Of a stretch of 64,000 nucleotides of DNA, positions 19,042-29,433 are shown piece by piece; the stretch's first letter is position 1, and every line of letters begins with the position of its first letter. Under the pieces are notes generated by a model. The model saw only the letters and a list, made by a program, of their open reading frames with translations, did no database searches and was not told where the DNA came from. The DNA is from an uncultured Lentisphaerota bacterium (GTDB taxonomy: Bacteria; Verrucomicrobiota; Kiritimatiellia; CAIQIC01), in NCBI GenBank assembly GCA_903896925.1, contig CAITZM010000091.1, positions 30,041 to 94,040 on the forward strand, given 5' to 3'. Both the position numbers and the translations under genes were made by a program.

Positions 19042-21351
19042 TCACTCGGCTTCGTTGTAGAGCCGGATCTCGCAGACGCCGAACTGGCCGGTGACTTTCC
19101 GGAAGGTGACGCGGATCTTTTCCGCCTTCACGGCGGCGAAGGCGAGGACGCGGCGGCGCGCCTCATTGTCGCGGATTTGAGCGACGTCCGTCCACTTGCC
19201 ATCCACAAACGCCGCGACATCGAAATCCACGCCGCGGCTCAGGCGCGTCTGGAAGCTGATGTGCAGACGGTTGAGTTGTGTCGGGGCCGTCAGGACCAGT
19301 TCGATGCTTTGCGGCAGCTTGTCCGTTTTCAGATCCGGCACCCACGCGTTACGCTCATCTTTGATCGCGCGGCTCCAGCCGTTGATCACCTGCTCCGCAC
19401 CGCAGCCCGCGAGCGCGCTCGTGGCACTGACCTGGGCCTTGCGCGCGAGATCGTCAGGATCGCTGTTCGAGACGCCGAGCAGATAGCAGCCGTCCTTGAG
19501 CAGCGCCTGTTGCAGTTCGCCGATGTAGGATTGGTAGATGCCGCGCGGCGTGGCGCCGTGTTTCTTGATCAGCGCAGAAGCGATGCCCGTGGCCTCGCCC
19601 ATCTCGCAGCAGGTCCGCTCGATCCGCGTCGCGCCCATGCCGAGATGCGTCGCCGAGTGGCAGCGCCCCGCCATCATCAGGTTCGCGATGTTGCGCGAGT
19701 AGAGGCTGCGGAACGGGACACTGATCTGCTTATGAAAGTAGTGCATGCAGTCGTTGCCCTGGACCCAGAACCCCTGCGGATGATGGATGTCCATGCCCCA
19801 GCCGCAATAGACCACCGTGTCGGGATGCACGGTGGCATCCCGGTTGTCGAGTTCGGTCAGGACATAGTCGCCCATCAGCCGCCGGCTCTCGCGCACGCCC
19901 ATGATCGGCGTCAGCCAGACCAGCTCACGCTTGGCGTTGAAGGCCTTGATCTTCGGGTTGTGGTTCTTCGCATAATCCCAGAGGCCGAGGTTGATGCGCA
20001 GGAGCTCGTCGCGGATGAACTCGGCGTCGGTGATCGTGTTGAGCATGCCGCCCACTTCGACCGGCCAGTTGTGGCCCACACCGCCGGTGGGATCGTCAGC
20101 TTTCGGCATGCGTCCTTTGCCGCGCGGCAAGGTGTCAAAATTCGCCGGCCGGCCTGCCTTCACCCGCTGGTGCGAAGCGGGCGCCTCGAAATCATCAGGT
20201 TTTTCCCAGTGATAGGCCCATGCCGGCGCGGTGAAGGCGACCGGTTCCGAGCGCGCTTCGAACTTGGCGGCATAGAGGTCGTTGCCCATCGTGTGCGTCG
20301 TCGCTTTTTCCGGCGCATCCGGCTCGCTGTATTCCGACCGCGCTTCCTCGCCCATGCGCCAGTCCGCGCCCGCCCAGTGGCCCACCCAGCCGTGCCCGGT
20401 GCAATCGATGAAGACCGGCGCGGCGAACCGCAGCCGCTGTCCGCTGCGCACATCCAGCGCCAGCACCGCCGCGATAGCGTTCGTGCCCTTCATCTCGACG
20501 CCGGTGGCACGCGTGTTCAGGCGCAGGTCGAGGTTCTTCTCGGCGCGGACGATCTTCTCCAGCCGGTCCGCGTGGCCGTAGTCGCGCATCTCGGGATAGA
20601 ATTCCTCGATGACGCCCGCATCGTAGTTGTGGAACTTGCCGCCTGTCCGGTCGCCCTCGACGGGAATCTGGATTTCATCCGACGCGTTGCCGCCGAGGAT
20701 CGGGCGGTCCTGCAGCAGCGCCACGCGGCAGCCGTGCCGCGCCGCCGCCACCGCCGCGCCCAGCCCGCTCAGGCCGCCGCCGACCACGACCACGTCGTAG
20801 TTCTCGTGGTTTTCCACCTTGCGGCTGACGCCGCCGAACTCTTCGCGCTGCTGCGCCAACGCTTTCAAATCATCCGCGGGCACAAAGGCACCGGTTGCCA
20901 GCACGACGGCGTCGCAGCGACCCCACCAGCTGGTCAGGTCGTGCAACCGCACCTCGACATCGCCCGCCGGTAGCTTGAATTCGCCGCCATCCACCCACTG
21001 CCAGAGGTTCGTCGCGGCGCGGCCAAAAACTTTTCCCGAGGACTGGCCATCCACCAGCACCTGAAATTGTCCCGGTGCCTGCGGCGCCAGCCAGTCCTTG
21101 CAACGCACCCAGAGACGATAACTGTCAGCCTGCGGGAGCTGCGTTTTCGTCACGGCGTCGGCCACGGGCTGGCCGGTGCCAGCCGCCAGCAGATACGGCG
21201 AGCCCATCAGGTCCACAAACTGCGTATCGTTGACCCAGCCGCCCGGGTTGGCAAACGCTTCCGCCTCCAGCCAGACCACCGCCGCCGGCGCCCGCGCCGC
21301 CAGCAGTACCAGCAAACCCGCCGCACACACCACGCTCTTTCCCATGTTCAT
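19042..21351 (-). CDS. Secreted FAD-dependent oxidoreductase with N-terminal carbohydrate-binding-like domain
   Basis: The 769-residue protein starts at ATG 21351, six bases after GGAG; the GTG at 21363 overlaps that site. A signal peptide (to ~residue 24, ARAPAA) is followed by a beta-sandwich segment (~25-150) with VWLEAEAF, typical of the non-catalytic domain in 'xanthan-lyase-type' proteins. The FAD_oxidored domain begins at DVVVVGGGLSGLGAAVAAARHG, then LGGNASDE and FIDCTGHGWVG. A second discoidin-like beta-sandwich closes the protein (KTDKLPQSIELVLTAPT onward). Such enzymes are common beside GH genes in PVC bacteria; the substrate is unknown. Its promoter and signal region are duplicated at 26685. 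Confidence 0.85.
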   Translation of the reverse strand: MNMGKSVVCAAGLLVLLAARAPAAVVWLEAEAFANPGGWVNDTQFVDLMGSPYLLAAGTGQPVADAVTKTQLPQADSYRLWVRCKDWLAPQAPGQFQVLVDGQSSGKVFGRAATNLWQWVDGGEFKLPAGDVEVRLHDLTSWWGRCDAVVLATGAFVPADDLKALAQQREEFGGVSRKVENHENYDVVVVGGGLSGLGAAVAAARHGCRVALLQDRPILGGNASDEIQIPVEGDRTGGKFHNYDAGVIEEFYPEMRDYGHADRLEKIVRAEKNLDLRLNTRATGVEMKGTNAIAAVLALDVRSGQRLRFAAPVFIDCTGHGWVGHWAGADWRMGEEARSEYSEPDAPEKATTHTMGNDLYAAKFEARSEPVAFTAPAWAYHWEKPDDFEAPASHQRVKAGRPANFDTLPRGKGRMPKADDPTGGVGHNWPVEVGGMLNTITDAEFIRDELLRINLGLWDYAKNHNPKIKAFNAKRELVWLTPIMGVRESRRLMGDYVLTELDNRDATVHPDTVVYCGWGMDIHHPQGFWVQGNDCMHYFHKQISVPFRSLYSRNIANLMMAGRCHSATHLGMGATRIERTCCEMGEATGIASALIKKHGATPRGIYQSYIGELQQALLKDGCYLLGVSNSDPDDLARKAQVSATSALAGCGAEQVINGWSRAIKDERNAWVPDLKTDKLPQSIELVLTAPTQLNRLHISFQTRLSRGVDFDVAAFVDGKWTDVAQIRDNEARRRVLAFAAVKAEKIRVTFRKVTGQFGVCEIRLYNEAE

Positions 21352-21371
21352 AAGATTCTCCACACGCCACG

Positions 21372-21400
21372 AAGCTACACGGACAGTAGTTTTTTTCCAA
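21372..21400 (-). promoter_or_regulatory. Candidate sigma-70 promoter of the FAD oxidoreductase gene
   Basis: On the minus strand TTGGAA (21400-21395), 17-bp spacer, TAGCTT (21377-21372). The same boxes with the same spacer precede the reading frame at 26685. Confidence 0.5.
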
Positions 21401-21446
21401 GTCAGAGGCGCAACCCCCGCCTGTGGACCTCCACTGCTTTCAAGGG

Positions 21447-24400
21447 TCAGGCATGGGCCAGTGCCGCGGCCACAGCGCGCAGCAGCTCGCCTTTGCTGAA
21501 GGGCTTATGCAGGAAGACCCAACCGCGCTCATCGATCTCCGGCCAGCGCTCATGGATGTCGGCATAGCCGCTGGTCAAGACGCAACGCAGCCCGGGGCAC
21601 TGATGCTGGAAATGACGCGCCATTTCGATGCCATTGCCATCAGGCAGGACGACATCGCTCAGCACAAGGTCAAACGCACATTTGTACGCGGCCTGTGCTT
21701 CGGCGCAGGTACCGACGGCGGTCACGCGATAACCGCTCGTGCTCAAAATCAACTCTGCCAGGCGGCGGACATGCGGTTCGTCTTCGAGCACCAGGATGCT
21801 TTCGTTGCGGCCCAGCGGAGCAGACTCACCCGGGGCAACGATCGGTGCTTCTTCGGCCGTCTCAACAGCGGGCAGGTGGATGCTGAAGGTGGTCCCCAGC
21901 CCCACCTCGCTCTGAACGCTGGTCCAGCCTTCGTGCTGCTTGACGATACCGTGCACGGTGGCCAGCCCCAGGCCGGTGCCCTTGCCCTGCGGTTTGGTGG
22001 TGAAGAACGGTTCGAAGATATTCGCCATGATCTCCTTGCTCATCCCACATCCGCTGTCGGTCACTTCCAAACAGATGAACCGGCCGGGGCGGCCCTCCGG
22101 ATGCAGGGGCAGGTTTTCGGGGGTCAAGACCAGGTTGCTCGTATGGATGACCAGCTGCCCGCCCTTGGGCATGGCATCGCGGGCATTGACGGCGAGATTC
22201 ATCAAAACCTGCTCGATCTGGCCGGCATCCACCTTCACCTTGTTGATGTTGGGCGTCAGTTCCAGCTTGAGTTCCACGTCCTCGCCGATCAGGCGGCTCA
22301 GCATCCGGCCGAGGTTGGCGATGAGTTCGTTAAGGTCAAGGATCCGCGGCAGCAACATCTGCTTGCGACTGAAGGCGAGCAGTTGCCGGGTCAGCCCGGC
22401 GGCACGTTCACCGCTGCTGTGAATCTCCTGCAAATCACGGTGACGTTCGTCCTCGGGCGGTATGCTCGAGAGCAGAAGCTCGCTATAACCCAGGATGGTT
22501 TGCAGAATGTTGTTGAAGTCGTGGGCCACGCCGCCGGCCAGCTTGCCGACCGTTTCCATTTTCTGCGCCTGCAGGAAGTCCATCTGGAGCCGCTTGAATT
22601 CAGTGATGTCGGTGGCGATGTGGATGACCTTCTCCAGCTTGCCCGCGGTGTCCAGCACCGGGGTGCAGGAGATCAGGTAGGTGCCACCGAGTGTCTCCAC
22701 CTCGACCTCCGCGACCTCCTGATGACCGCTGTGCATGGACAGCTCCATGGGGCAGGCGGGAATGGGGGCGGCGGTCTGCGCACCGTGGAAAAGTTCCCAG
22801 CACTTGAGGCCGCGCAGTTCGTCCAGCGTCTTCCCGGAGCTTTGCAGGAGCGCTCGATTGGCGCCGATGAGACCGTGCTGGGGATCCAGAATCGCCGTCG
22901 GTTGGCCGATGGCCTGAAAGATGTTCTCCCATTCCTCATGGCTGTGCCGGAGCGCCTCCTCCGCCCGCTTGCGGGCGGTGATATCTTGGAACGTGCCCAT
23001 AACGAAAGCCGCCTCGCCCTGGGCAATCCGCGCCAATCCTCGCACCTCCGTCCAGAGGTGCCTGCCCGTCATCGTCGTCAGACCGACTTCGACGACGAAC
23101 GGCGTCCCGTTTTCCAAGGCGCGGTGCAGCGCATCACGCAAGACCGGGATCGATTCAGCATCGTAGAACTTCATCCCCTCTGCCAGACCGGGCTTGTAAT
23201 CCAGCGGGGCCTCGAGGATTTCGTAAACACCTTCGGTCCAGTAGAGGTAGTCCGTCTTGGGATTGACCTTCCAGGCGCCGATGCCGGCAATCTTTTCCGC
23301 CTCACGCCGGAACAGCAAGCTCTCCCGCAACGCCTCCTCGGCCTGTTTGCGATCAGTGATGTCGGAAGCAAAATTCAGTGTCGCCGGCTGGCCTTTCCAC
23401 TGAATGCGCACGGCATTCACCGACAGACAACGCAGCAGGCCTGCCGAGCCGAGCAGTCGATATTCCTTGTGGCTTTCCAAGATGGCGCCCGACAGCAGGG
23501 CTTGATGGTGCTGCAGGACGCCTTCCCGATCTTCAGGCGGAACCAAGTCCGTGATGGCCGTGTGGATCAAGTCCCGCTTTACCAGCATCTCGGCCGCACG
23601 GTTGGCAAATTGAATCAGGCCATCCTGAACCACATAGATGGCCTCGCGGGCGTTCTCGATCAGTTGCCGATATTTTTCCTCGCTCTCGCGGATCGCTTCA
23701 TCGGCCCGTTTGCGCTCGGTGATGTCCAGCGTCACCGTGGCAAAGTGGCCCGGCGCATGGCGAAAGACCGAGAGGCTGAAATGCTTACCCATCGGGGCAT
23801 AGAAGATCTCCACGCTCACGGGCTCTCCTGTCCGGGTAACCTGCGCAAACAGGTCCAAATAGGGCGGCGGCCGGCTGTCATACAGGTCCGAGCCCAACGC
23901 CCCCACGGCCCGCTCCCTGGCTAGGCCGGTGATGTCGGTAAACGCCGGATTACAGGCCAGTATACGATAGTCCACGGGCTGCCCGGTGGCATCCACCACC
24001 AGTTCGTGCAGCACAACCATTTCCATCATCGTATCGAACAAAGCGCGGAATTGCGCCTCGCTCTCTTGCAACGCCTCCACCGCCTGCTGGCGTTCGGTGA
24101 TGTCCTGGATGACGCCGATCATCCGGACCGGCTGGCCTGCGGCATCGCACACCAACTCGCCGCGCCCACGCACCCAACGCTCACACTGGTCATGGATGCG
24201 GACAATGCGATAGTGGCGGTCGAAGAGGTTGCGACCAGCCAGTACGTGCTGCTGGAAATAGTCGGCCATCGTCTGCCGCTCCGCGGGATGAACCAGATTC
24301 AACCAGCCCTGCACGTCATGCGGATAGGCCGCGCCGGTGATACCGAAGATTTGATCAAGCAGCGAGGAAGAGCGCCACTGGCCGGTCGGTATGTCGAACG

Positions 24401-26381
24401 TATACCAGCCCGCTTGCGCCACCCGCTGGGCTTCTTCCAGGAAACGGGCGGTCTCCAGCAACTGCGCATCGGTCCGCGCGTGCTGCTCCGCCGCGCACAA
24501 TTGGTCCAGGGCATGAGAGATATCCACGGCGGCTTCGGTGAGCAGCGCGAGTTCCCGTTCATGAAAGAAATCCGGTTCGCCGGCATAGACGGTCAGCGCA
24601 CCGCACGTCAGTTTCCCCTGATGGAGCGGAAACGCCGCCGACGCGCCGATACCGGAGCGCGCGGCCATGGCCTGCCACGGCTGCGTGCGCTCGTCGTGCA
24701 TGAAATCTGCGACCACCACCGGGCGATCTTCACGGATCGCCGACCCGGTCGGGCCACGGCCTTCCGGCCGGTCATCGGCAAAAACCCGGAGGCCCTCAAG
24801 ATAGCCCTGCTCGTCGCCGTTCCTGGCGACCATGTCCACCTGCTGCGTGGTGCGGTTCACCAGCCCGATCCACGCCAGCTTGAAGCCGCCATATTCAACC
24901 AGCACGCGGCACATCTCGTCAAACAGCGCTTCCTTTGTATGCGCCCTCACAATGCTCTGGTTGATCTGGCTCAGCGCCAGGTAGAGCCGGTTCATCCGCC
25001 CGATCTCCACGAGCTGGGCTTTGCGCTCGGTGATGTCGCGCGTGATCGTCTGTACCAACTGCCCGCCCTCGACCTCCATGACGCGCACGCTGAGCTCGAC
25101 CGGAAACCGACTGCCGTCCTTGCGCTGATGAACCGTCTCGCCGCGGTAGTGACCCACCGCATGGATCTGTTGCAGGCGCGCGGTCAGATCCTGTTGCCCC
25201 TCGGCGGGGACCAACACGTCCACGGCCAAACCCACCATTTCATCCCGCCCATAGCCATAAGCTTCCGCGGCCCGGTCATTGACTTCAACGATCCGCCCAT
25301 CGGCATCGGTGAGCACGATGATGTCGTTGGCGTGCTTGATGAACAGGTCGTAATGCCGGCGCAGCGCCTGCCGCTCCCGTTCGGCCTGATAGGCCGCCCG
25401 ATAATGTCGCTTCTGCAACTGCTGCCAGATGAGCCAACCCACCGCCACCATGCCTAACAGGAGGACGGCGATCAGGCCCAAGATCAGGCGCGACTGCATC
25501 TGCCAATCCGCCAACGCCTCGGCCTCGTCCTCTTTACCCTCGATAAACCACGGTGTATTCGGGATCGCAGTCAGCGCGGAAAGCACCGGCTCACCCCGGT
25601 AATCGATGCCCGACACCACGCCCTGCTGCCCCAACACCGCCCGCACCTCGGGCCGCTCGGTGCGCGTCAACGGGATCTTCAATTGCACCGCCGTGTTCGA
25701 CTGGTGGCGCAGTTCGTTCAGGTAGAGCACCTGGTCGTCGGCGCGCTGCACGAGCAACGTCTCCGCCGAACGGCTCGGCACAGGCCACCCCCTGATCAGG
25801 GGATAAAGGAACTCCGCCGGATTGGCCACCAACAGCAGTCCATACATCTCGAAGCGACCACGCACCGGTGCGGCAACGCTCAGGCGCGGCCCATGATGGT
25901 TCGCGGGCATAAAGAACTGGCTCAGGCGCGGGGCGTCCGCCTTGAGGGCCTGCCGCAGCGCCTCCTTCTCTTCCGCCGACACATCACGAGGTTGCCCCGT
26001 CAGGCTGAAAAGCAACTGCCCGGCACCATCCGTCAGCAGAATATCCGCGTAGTGGTTATGCTTGCGGTAGGACTCCAGCCAGGCGCAGAGCCGCTCGCGC
26101 TCCGCGGGCAGCAGTCCCGCCAGCCCTTGCGTGAGCGCCGCGCCAAGTTGCTGGCTCTCGGCCACATAAGCCGCATCGGCGAGCGCCTCCCGCCGCCACT
26201 CGACGAGCGCCAGGGCCTTGAGCCGGTTGATCGCCAGAAGATTGCATTCCACATCCTCTCGCAGGCGGCTTTCCTGGTCACGATAGAACCAGACCCCGCC
26301 CGCCAGAATGGCGACCAGCGCCAGCGCGATGCTGACGATCAAACTGCGCGGCACATCCGGCTTCTGCAGCCTGGTATCCAT
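21447..26381 (-). CDS. Large multi-PAS hybrid sensor histidine kinase with C-terminal receiver
   Basis: A 1644-residue protein. Residues ~13-33 and 299-319 are transmembrane and enclose a ~265-residue periplasmic sensor. Then come a PAS domain (~345-465), a GAF domain (~480-640, [25 protein letters not shown]) and five further PAS/PAC units, recognisable by DITERK/DITDRK/DITARK/DITEF junctions. The DHp phospho-acceptor is [19 protein letters not shown]. The HATPase domain shows [16 protein letters not shown] and [17 protein letters not shown]. The receiver (~1525-1644) has LVLEDEP, phospho-acceptor Asp in LSDVVLPDG and the conserved Lys in LHKPF. No separate response regulator is next to it, so output must be via its own receiver or a remote partner. 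Signal unknown. Start ATG 26381 has AGAAGG upstream. Confidence 0.93.
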   Translation of the reverse strand: MDTRLQKPDVPRSLIVSIALALVAILAGGVWFYRDQESRLREDVECNLLAINRLKALALVEWRREALADAAYVAESQQLGAALTQGLAGLLPAERERLCAWLESYRKHNHYADILLTDGAGQLLFSLTGQPRDVSAEEKEALRQALKADAPRLSQFFMPANHHGPRLSVAAPVRGRFEMYGLLLVANPAEFLYPLIRGWPVPSRSAETLLVQRADDQVLYLNELRHQSNTAVQLKIPLTRTERPEVRAVLGQQGVVSGIDYRGEPVLSALTAIPNTPWFIEGKEDEAEALADWQMQSRLILGLIAVLLLGMVAVGWLIWQQLQKRHYRAAYQAERERQALRRHYDLFIKHANDIIVLTDADGRIVEVNDRAAEAYGYGRDEMVGLAVDVLVPAEGQQDLTARLQQIHAVGHYRGETVHQRKDGSRFPVELSVRVMEVEGGQLVQTITRDITERKAQLVEIGRMNRLYLALSQINQSIVRAHTKEALFDEMCRVLVEYGGFKLAWIGLVNRTTQQVDMVARNGDEQGYLEGLRVFADDRPEGRGPTGSAIREDRPVVVADFMHDERTQPWQAMAARSGIGASAAFPLHQGKLTCGALTVYAGEPDFFHERELALLTEAAVDISHALDQLCAAEQHARTDAQLLETARFLEEAQRVAQAGWYTFDIPTGQWRSSSLLDQIFGITGAAYPHDVQGWLNLVHPAERQTMADYFQQHVLAGRNLFDRHYRIVRIHDQCERWVRGRGELVCDAAGQPVRMIGVIQDITERQQAVEALQESEAQFRALFDTMMEMVVLHELVVDATGQPVDYRILACNPAFTDITGLARERAVGALGSDLYDSRPPPYLDLFAQVTRTGEPVSVEIFYAPMGKHFSLSVFRHAPGHFATVTLDITERKRADEAIRESEEKYRQLIENAREAIYVVQDGLIQFANRAAEMLVKRDLIHTAITDLVPPEDREGVLQHHQALLSGAILESHKEYRLLGSAGLLRCLSVNAVRIQWKGQPATLNFASDITDRKQAEEALRESLLFRREAEKIAGIGAWKVNPKTDYLYWTEGVYEILEAPLDYKPGLAEGMKFYDAESIPVLRDALHRALENGTPFVVEVGLTTMTGRHLWTEVRGLARIAQGEAAFVMGTFQDITARKRAEEALRHSHEEWENIFQAIGQPTAILDPQHGLIGANRALLQSSGKTLDELRGLKCWELFHGAQTAAPIPACPMELSMHSGHQEVAEVEVETLGGTYLISCTPVLDTAGKLEKVIHIATDITEFKRLQMDFLQAQKMETVGKLAGGVAHDFNNILQTILGYSELLLSSIPPEDERHRDLQEIHSSGERAAGLTRQLLAFSRKQMLLPRILDLNELIANLGRMLSRLIGEDVELKLELTPNINKVKVDAGQIEQVLMNLAVNARDAMPKGGQLVIHTSNLVLTPENLPLHPEGRPGRFICLEVTDSGCGMSKEIMANIFEPFFTTKPQGKGTGLGLATVHGIVKQHEGWTSVQSEVGLGTTFSIHLPAVETAEEAPIVAPGESAPLGRNESILVLEDEPHVRRLAELILSTSGYRVTAVGTCAEAQAAYKCAFDLVLSDVVLPDGNGIEMARHFQHQCPGLRCVLTSGYADIHERWPEIDERGWVFLHKPFSKGELLRAVAAALAHA

Positions 26382-26388
26382 AGCCCTT

Positions 26389-26685
26389 CTATCCTGTGCG
26401 CCCCATATGCTGGGACATAGCGACAACACGCGCCGCATAGTCCGCCTCAGCAGAAGCATTGCCAAGCCCGAAAAATTTAAAGTTCAACCTCCGCTCCGCA
26501 CAGGCTGCGCCGCCCCACCCTGTCCACGGCTTGATGGCACCGCGCTTCAGCGCTGAGGGAGCTTCCGGCGCAGCAGGGCACCATGGCCGTGCCGGGCTGG
26601 CCGAACGACCGGGCAGGCCAGCGCGCGCCGGCGCCCGCGCCGCCAGCCCTACCAACACAGCCGCCACGATCATGTTCAGGTTCAT
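26389..26685 (-). CDS. Short secreted-type reading frame, probably a relic sharing the FAD oxidoreductase 5' end
   Basis: A 98-codon frame starting MNLNMIVAAVLVGLAARAPARA, a signal peptide very like that of the oxidoreductase at 21351 (MNMGKSVV...LLAARAPAA). The identity extends upstream through GTGGAGA..CTTATG and the TTGGAA-N17-TAGCTT promoter. After the signal the sequence is Pro/Ala/Arg-rich with no recognisable domain. It ends eight bases before the kinase gene starts on the same strand. It is either a tiny secreted protein or the truncated 5' end of a duplicated gene; I favour the relic. Confidence 0.45.
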   Translation of the reverse strand: MNLNMIVAAVLVGLAARAPARAGLPGRSASPARPWCPAAPEAPSALKRGAIKPWTGWGGAACAERRLNFKFFGLGNASAEADYAARVVAMSQHMGRTG

Positions 26686-26705
26686 AAGGGTCTCCACAGG
26701 GCGCA

Positions 26706-26734
26706 AAGCTACACACTGCGCTGGGGTTTTCCAA
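26706..26734 (-). promoter_or_regulatory. Candidate sigma-70 promoter upstream of the kinase region
   Basis: On the minus strand TTGGAA (26734-26729), 17-bp spacer, TAGCTT (26711-26706), identical in layout to 21372-21400. It could drive the short frame at 26685 and, through it, the kinase gene. Confidence 0.5.
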
Positions 26735-26780
26735 GCGCGTGCATGTGCGTGGTGCAACTGTATTTCGCTTTGTGTGGCAG

Positions 26781-26810
26781 GGGTTCGCGGGGTTGAAAAC
26801 CCCGCCCACA
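26781..26810. repeat. GCGGGGTTGAAAACCCCGC palindrome
   Basis: A perfect-stem hairpin with flanks TTC before and CCACA after. The same unit occurs at 8743-8769, 32588-32614, 32635-32660, 42001-42030, 46411-46440 and, interrupted, at 46743-46804. The rest of the 280-bp gap shows nothing further. Confidence 0.75.
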
Positions 26811-26965
26811 GGAAGAAGCGGCGGAGGACATGAGTACGGGTTATTGCGTTTGTTGGGCTCTCGGGGAAGGAAGCACCTCCCACAACGCCAACAGAATTTA
26901 CAGGCCACGAAAGGCGGAATATTTCTCACCGCATTTCCACCCACCTGAATGAACTTTGGCCTGCC

Positions 26966-27175
26966 TCACCCCTGCGCGTCAATGGCGCGATGTTCCTTGC
27001 GGAAATTGCCGTGGCCGCCCAGCGGCTGGCGCAGCGGCGTAAACGGCGCGGTGGTTTTCCAGGGTTTCGGGAGGTGCTGCGGACTGTTTTCCGTCGGCGG
27101 CTGAAAGGCCAGCGGATGTGCCCTGCCCAGGTTGGGTACGCCGGTCCCTGCGAGATGCCCGATCAATGTCTTCAT
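26966..27175 (-). CDS. Small hypothetical protein
   Basis: A 69-residue frame with an ATG preceded by a strong AAGGAG eight bases upstream, the best ribosome site in the area. The product is Pro/His/Gly-rich (LIGHLAGTGVPNLGRAH, PLRQPLGGHGNFRKEH), without a signal peptide or membrane segment, probably disordered. I recognise no family. It is co-oriented with the GDYXXLXY/DUF2157 pair, 146 bp downstream of it, and could be its last gene. Confidence 0.5.
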   Translation of the reverse strand: MKTLIGHLAGTGVPNLGRAHPLAFQPPTENSPQHLPKPWKTTAPFTPLRQPLGGHGNFRKEHRAIDAQG

Positions 27176-27321
27176 GATCGCTCCTTGCCGGCTGATTTTC
27201 TCCGGCGTCAAAAGTTCCGCCTCTGCTGCCGAAATGCAAGTGCGGTTCAGCGGCGCCAGCGGACACAGCCCATTCCGCACAGGCGGGCATCCGGCAGGCC
27301 CGGGCCCCATGGCGCCTGCCT

Positions 27322-27894
27322 CTATTTCCCCTTATGCTCCTGCAGCCAGGCGTGGATCGGCTGGTTCTCGATGAAGAGATTTTCGATGACGGCGCACCGC
27401 CCCCGGACGCGGACCGTGACATGGCACGCCTGATTGGTGCGGAGACTGTGCGCACGGTAGGCCGCTTCGGCGGCCGGCGCCTTCCGCTCCGTCATGTAGA
27501 AGCGATCAAGGCCCGGCCAGGTGAGGTGGAGTTCACCCTTCTTGCTGTCGGCCCAGCCCGCGTGCACCAGGACAACAGGTTGGCCGGCGGGCGCCTCGCG
27601 TTCGAGGCGCTCGACGACCGCAAAGCCGTTGCTGTCGGTGCCGAGCACGGCAAAGGCTTTCTGCCCATAGTGCCATTGGTTGACATCCGGTACTTTGACC
27701 TCCGTCGGCTCCAGGCCCAGCCAAACGTAGCGGCCGCGGAACGCGTCGGCCGGATCCACCGGACGCGTCTTGAACTTGAAGACCTGACCCTCGCGCAGGG
27801 TCCACTCGCGCTCGATGATCAGCCAGGCCGGCACGGCCAGTTGCGCGGCGACGACCACGGCGAAGCCCAGCAAAAGCAGGTTACGCTTGTTCAT
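27322..27894 (-). CDS. GDYXXLXY-domain protein
   Basis: A 190-residue protein with an N-terminal membrane anchor or signal (residues ~5-27, LLLLGFAVVVAAQLAVPAWLI). The family signature around PVDPADAFRGRYVWLGLEP corresponds to the GDYXXLXY motif, with Arg for the usual Asp and Gly-Leu for the Tyr end, so the motif is degenerate. In other bacteria this family is encoded beside DUF2157 membrane proteins, as here. The function is not established. The start (AGGAG, ATG 27894) overlaps the upstream gene's end by 14 bases, so the two are translationally coupled. Confidence 0.82.
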   Translation of the reverse strand: MNKRNLLLLGFAVVVAAQLAVPAWLIIEREWTLREGQVFKFKTRPVDPADAFRGRYVWLGLEPTEVKVPDVNQWHYGQKAFAVLGTDSNGFAVVERLEREAPAGQPVVLVHAGWADSKKGELHLTWPGLDRFYMTERKAPAAEAAYRAHSLRTNQACHVTVRVRGRCAVIENLFIENQPIHAWLQEHKGK

Positions 27895-29209
27895 GGCCCG
27901 CTCCTTTCCGGCGCAGCATGACGAGATTTGCGACGAGGAACGCAATGCCCAACCCGATGAAGATCAAACCGCGCAGCAGGAAACTCAGATCCGTGTCGAA
28001 GAACCGCGCAACAATCAGGGCGGTGACAGTCAGCAGTCCGACGTTCATCTGACCTTGCTTGTTGATCTTGATGCCCGTGAGCAGCAGCCAGAGGCCGGCG
28101 ACGAGCAGGTAGAGGTCGAACAGCCCGGCCGACGGAGCATATTCTTCGGTCATGCTCGCCAGGGCATAGCCGAGGACCGCGAGCACCGGCGCGAGGCCGA
28201 AGAGCAGACCGAGCGGCGTCTTGCGGCGCACGGTCATCCCCAGCAGCACAATCGCCGCAACAGGGATCAAGCTGCCGAGCACCGCATCGGGAAGGGCATA
28301 CCAGCCAGGGTGCTGGAACCGCTCCCCCCACCAATAGTGCCAGCCGATCTCCTTCCACGGCCACTCGAAGGTGAGCATGAACATCAGCACGAGCACGCCG
28401 GCGGCGCCGAAGTGGCGCAGCGGGCGCGACCAGAAGCCTTCGGCCTCGTTGAACCAGAATTCGCCGGCCAGAAACAGCAAGGCGAACAGGCCCGCGTAGA
28501 GCATGATCCAAAGGCCGGGCAGCACGCGCTCGACCGTCACGCCGGCGGCGACCGTGACGCTGAGGCAGAGCGCCCAGAGCAGCAGCGTCGGGCGCGTCGC
28601 GTAGCGGCCGGCGCGCAGCCACGAAGCGAGCAGCGGCAACACCAGCGCCGCCAGCGGCCAGTAACCGGCGGCAAAGCCGTCCTCAAAGCGCAGGTGGCAA
28701 GCCCACTCGGTGATGCACCACAGATAGAGCAGCGCGGGCACGATGGCACCGAGCAGATACACCACCGGCAGGCCGAGCAGCGCCCACGTCAACAGGAAGC
28801 GCGGCAGGTCGCCGGAAATGTTGTAGGTCTGCGCGACGAGCGAAATGCTCGCGCCGATCATCAGGAAGAGCAGCGCGCCCACGCCTTCGCGCCAGGCTAG
28901 GCTTTGCGGGCGGTTGAACATGGCCCACGCGGTGAGACCTTGCGCCAGCACAAGCGGCAGGAACGACAGCCCCGCGCGCACCGGCCGCGAGAGGTCCTCC
29001 CAGTTGTGCGCCAGCACCAGCATGATGCCCGCTCCGATCAGCAGCGCGCCGAGCACGCCAAAGATGATCACCGCCAGCCGTGCGGGCCGCGCCGGTTCGA
29101 CCGGCCCGTAGTGCGCGCGCAGCCTGGCATCGGCATCAGGCGTCAGGACGCCCTGCGCCACCAGCCGCGGCAGCTCCGTATAGAGCCATTGGATCGCATT
29201 TTTATTCAT
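27881..29209 (-). CDS. DUF2157 integral membrane protein
   Basis: A 442-residue polytopic protein. A soluble N-terminal helix pair (WLYTELPRLVAQGVLTPDADARLRAHYG) is the DUF2157 signature. About twelve hydrophobic segments follow (LAVIIFGVLGALLIGAGIML, VGALLFLMIGASISLVAQTY, FFDTDLSFLLRGLIFIGLGIAFLVA near the end). It is coupled to the GDYXXLXY gene downstream, the usual pairing. The role is unknown; envelope function is likely. GGAGGG precedes ATG 29209; a longer in-frame reading lacks support. Confidence 0.88.
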   Translation of the reverse strand: MNKNAIQWLYTELPRLVAQGVLTPDADARLRAHYGPVEPARPARLAVIIFGVLGALLIGAGIMLVLAHNWEDLSRPVRAGLSFLPLVLAQGLTAWAMFNRPQSLAWREGVGALLFLMIGASISLVAQTYNISGDLPRFLLTWALLGLPVVYLLGAIVPALLYLWCITEWACHLRFEDGFAAGYWPLAALVLPLLASWLRAGRYATRPTLLLWALCLSVTVAAGVTVERVLPGLWIMLYAGLFALLFLAGEFWFNEAEGFWSRPLRHFGAAGVLVLMFMLTFEWPWKEIGWHYWWGERFQHPGWYALPDAVLGSLIPVAAIVLLGMTVRRKTPLGLLFGLAPVLAVLGYALASMTEEYAPSAGLFDLYLLVAGLWLLLTGIKINKQGQMNVGLLTVTALIVARFFDTDLSFLLRGLIFIGLGIAFLVANLVMLRRKGAGHEQA

Positions 29210-29433
29210 GAGTGCCCTCCGTTCAGAAGACTGATCGCAATTCTCGCTCTTGAGTTCATCGCCCGTCATCCGTTGTCCGTCGTCAGCAGTCAGTTGCTTG
29301 CACATCGCAGCACGTTCAGCAGCGAAAGACACCACGTTCAACTTTTAAAATATCATCACTGATTTCCCGGCCACGATCCCGCCGCTGCGGGATGGCCCTC
29401 CAGAGCGAAACTATATTGCGAGAAAGAACCCCC

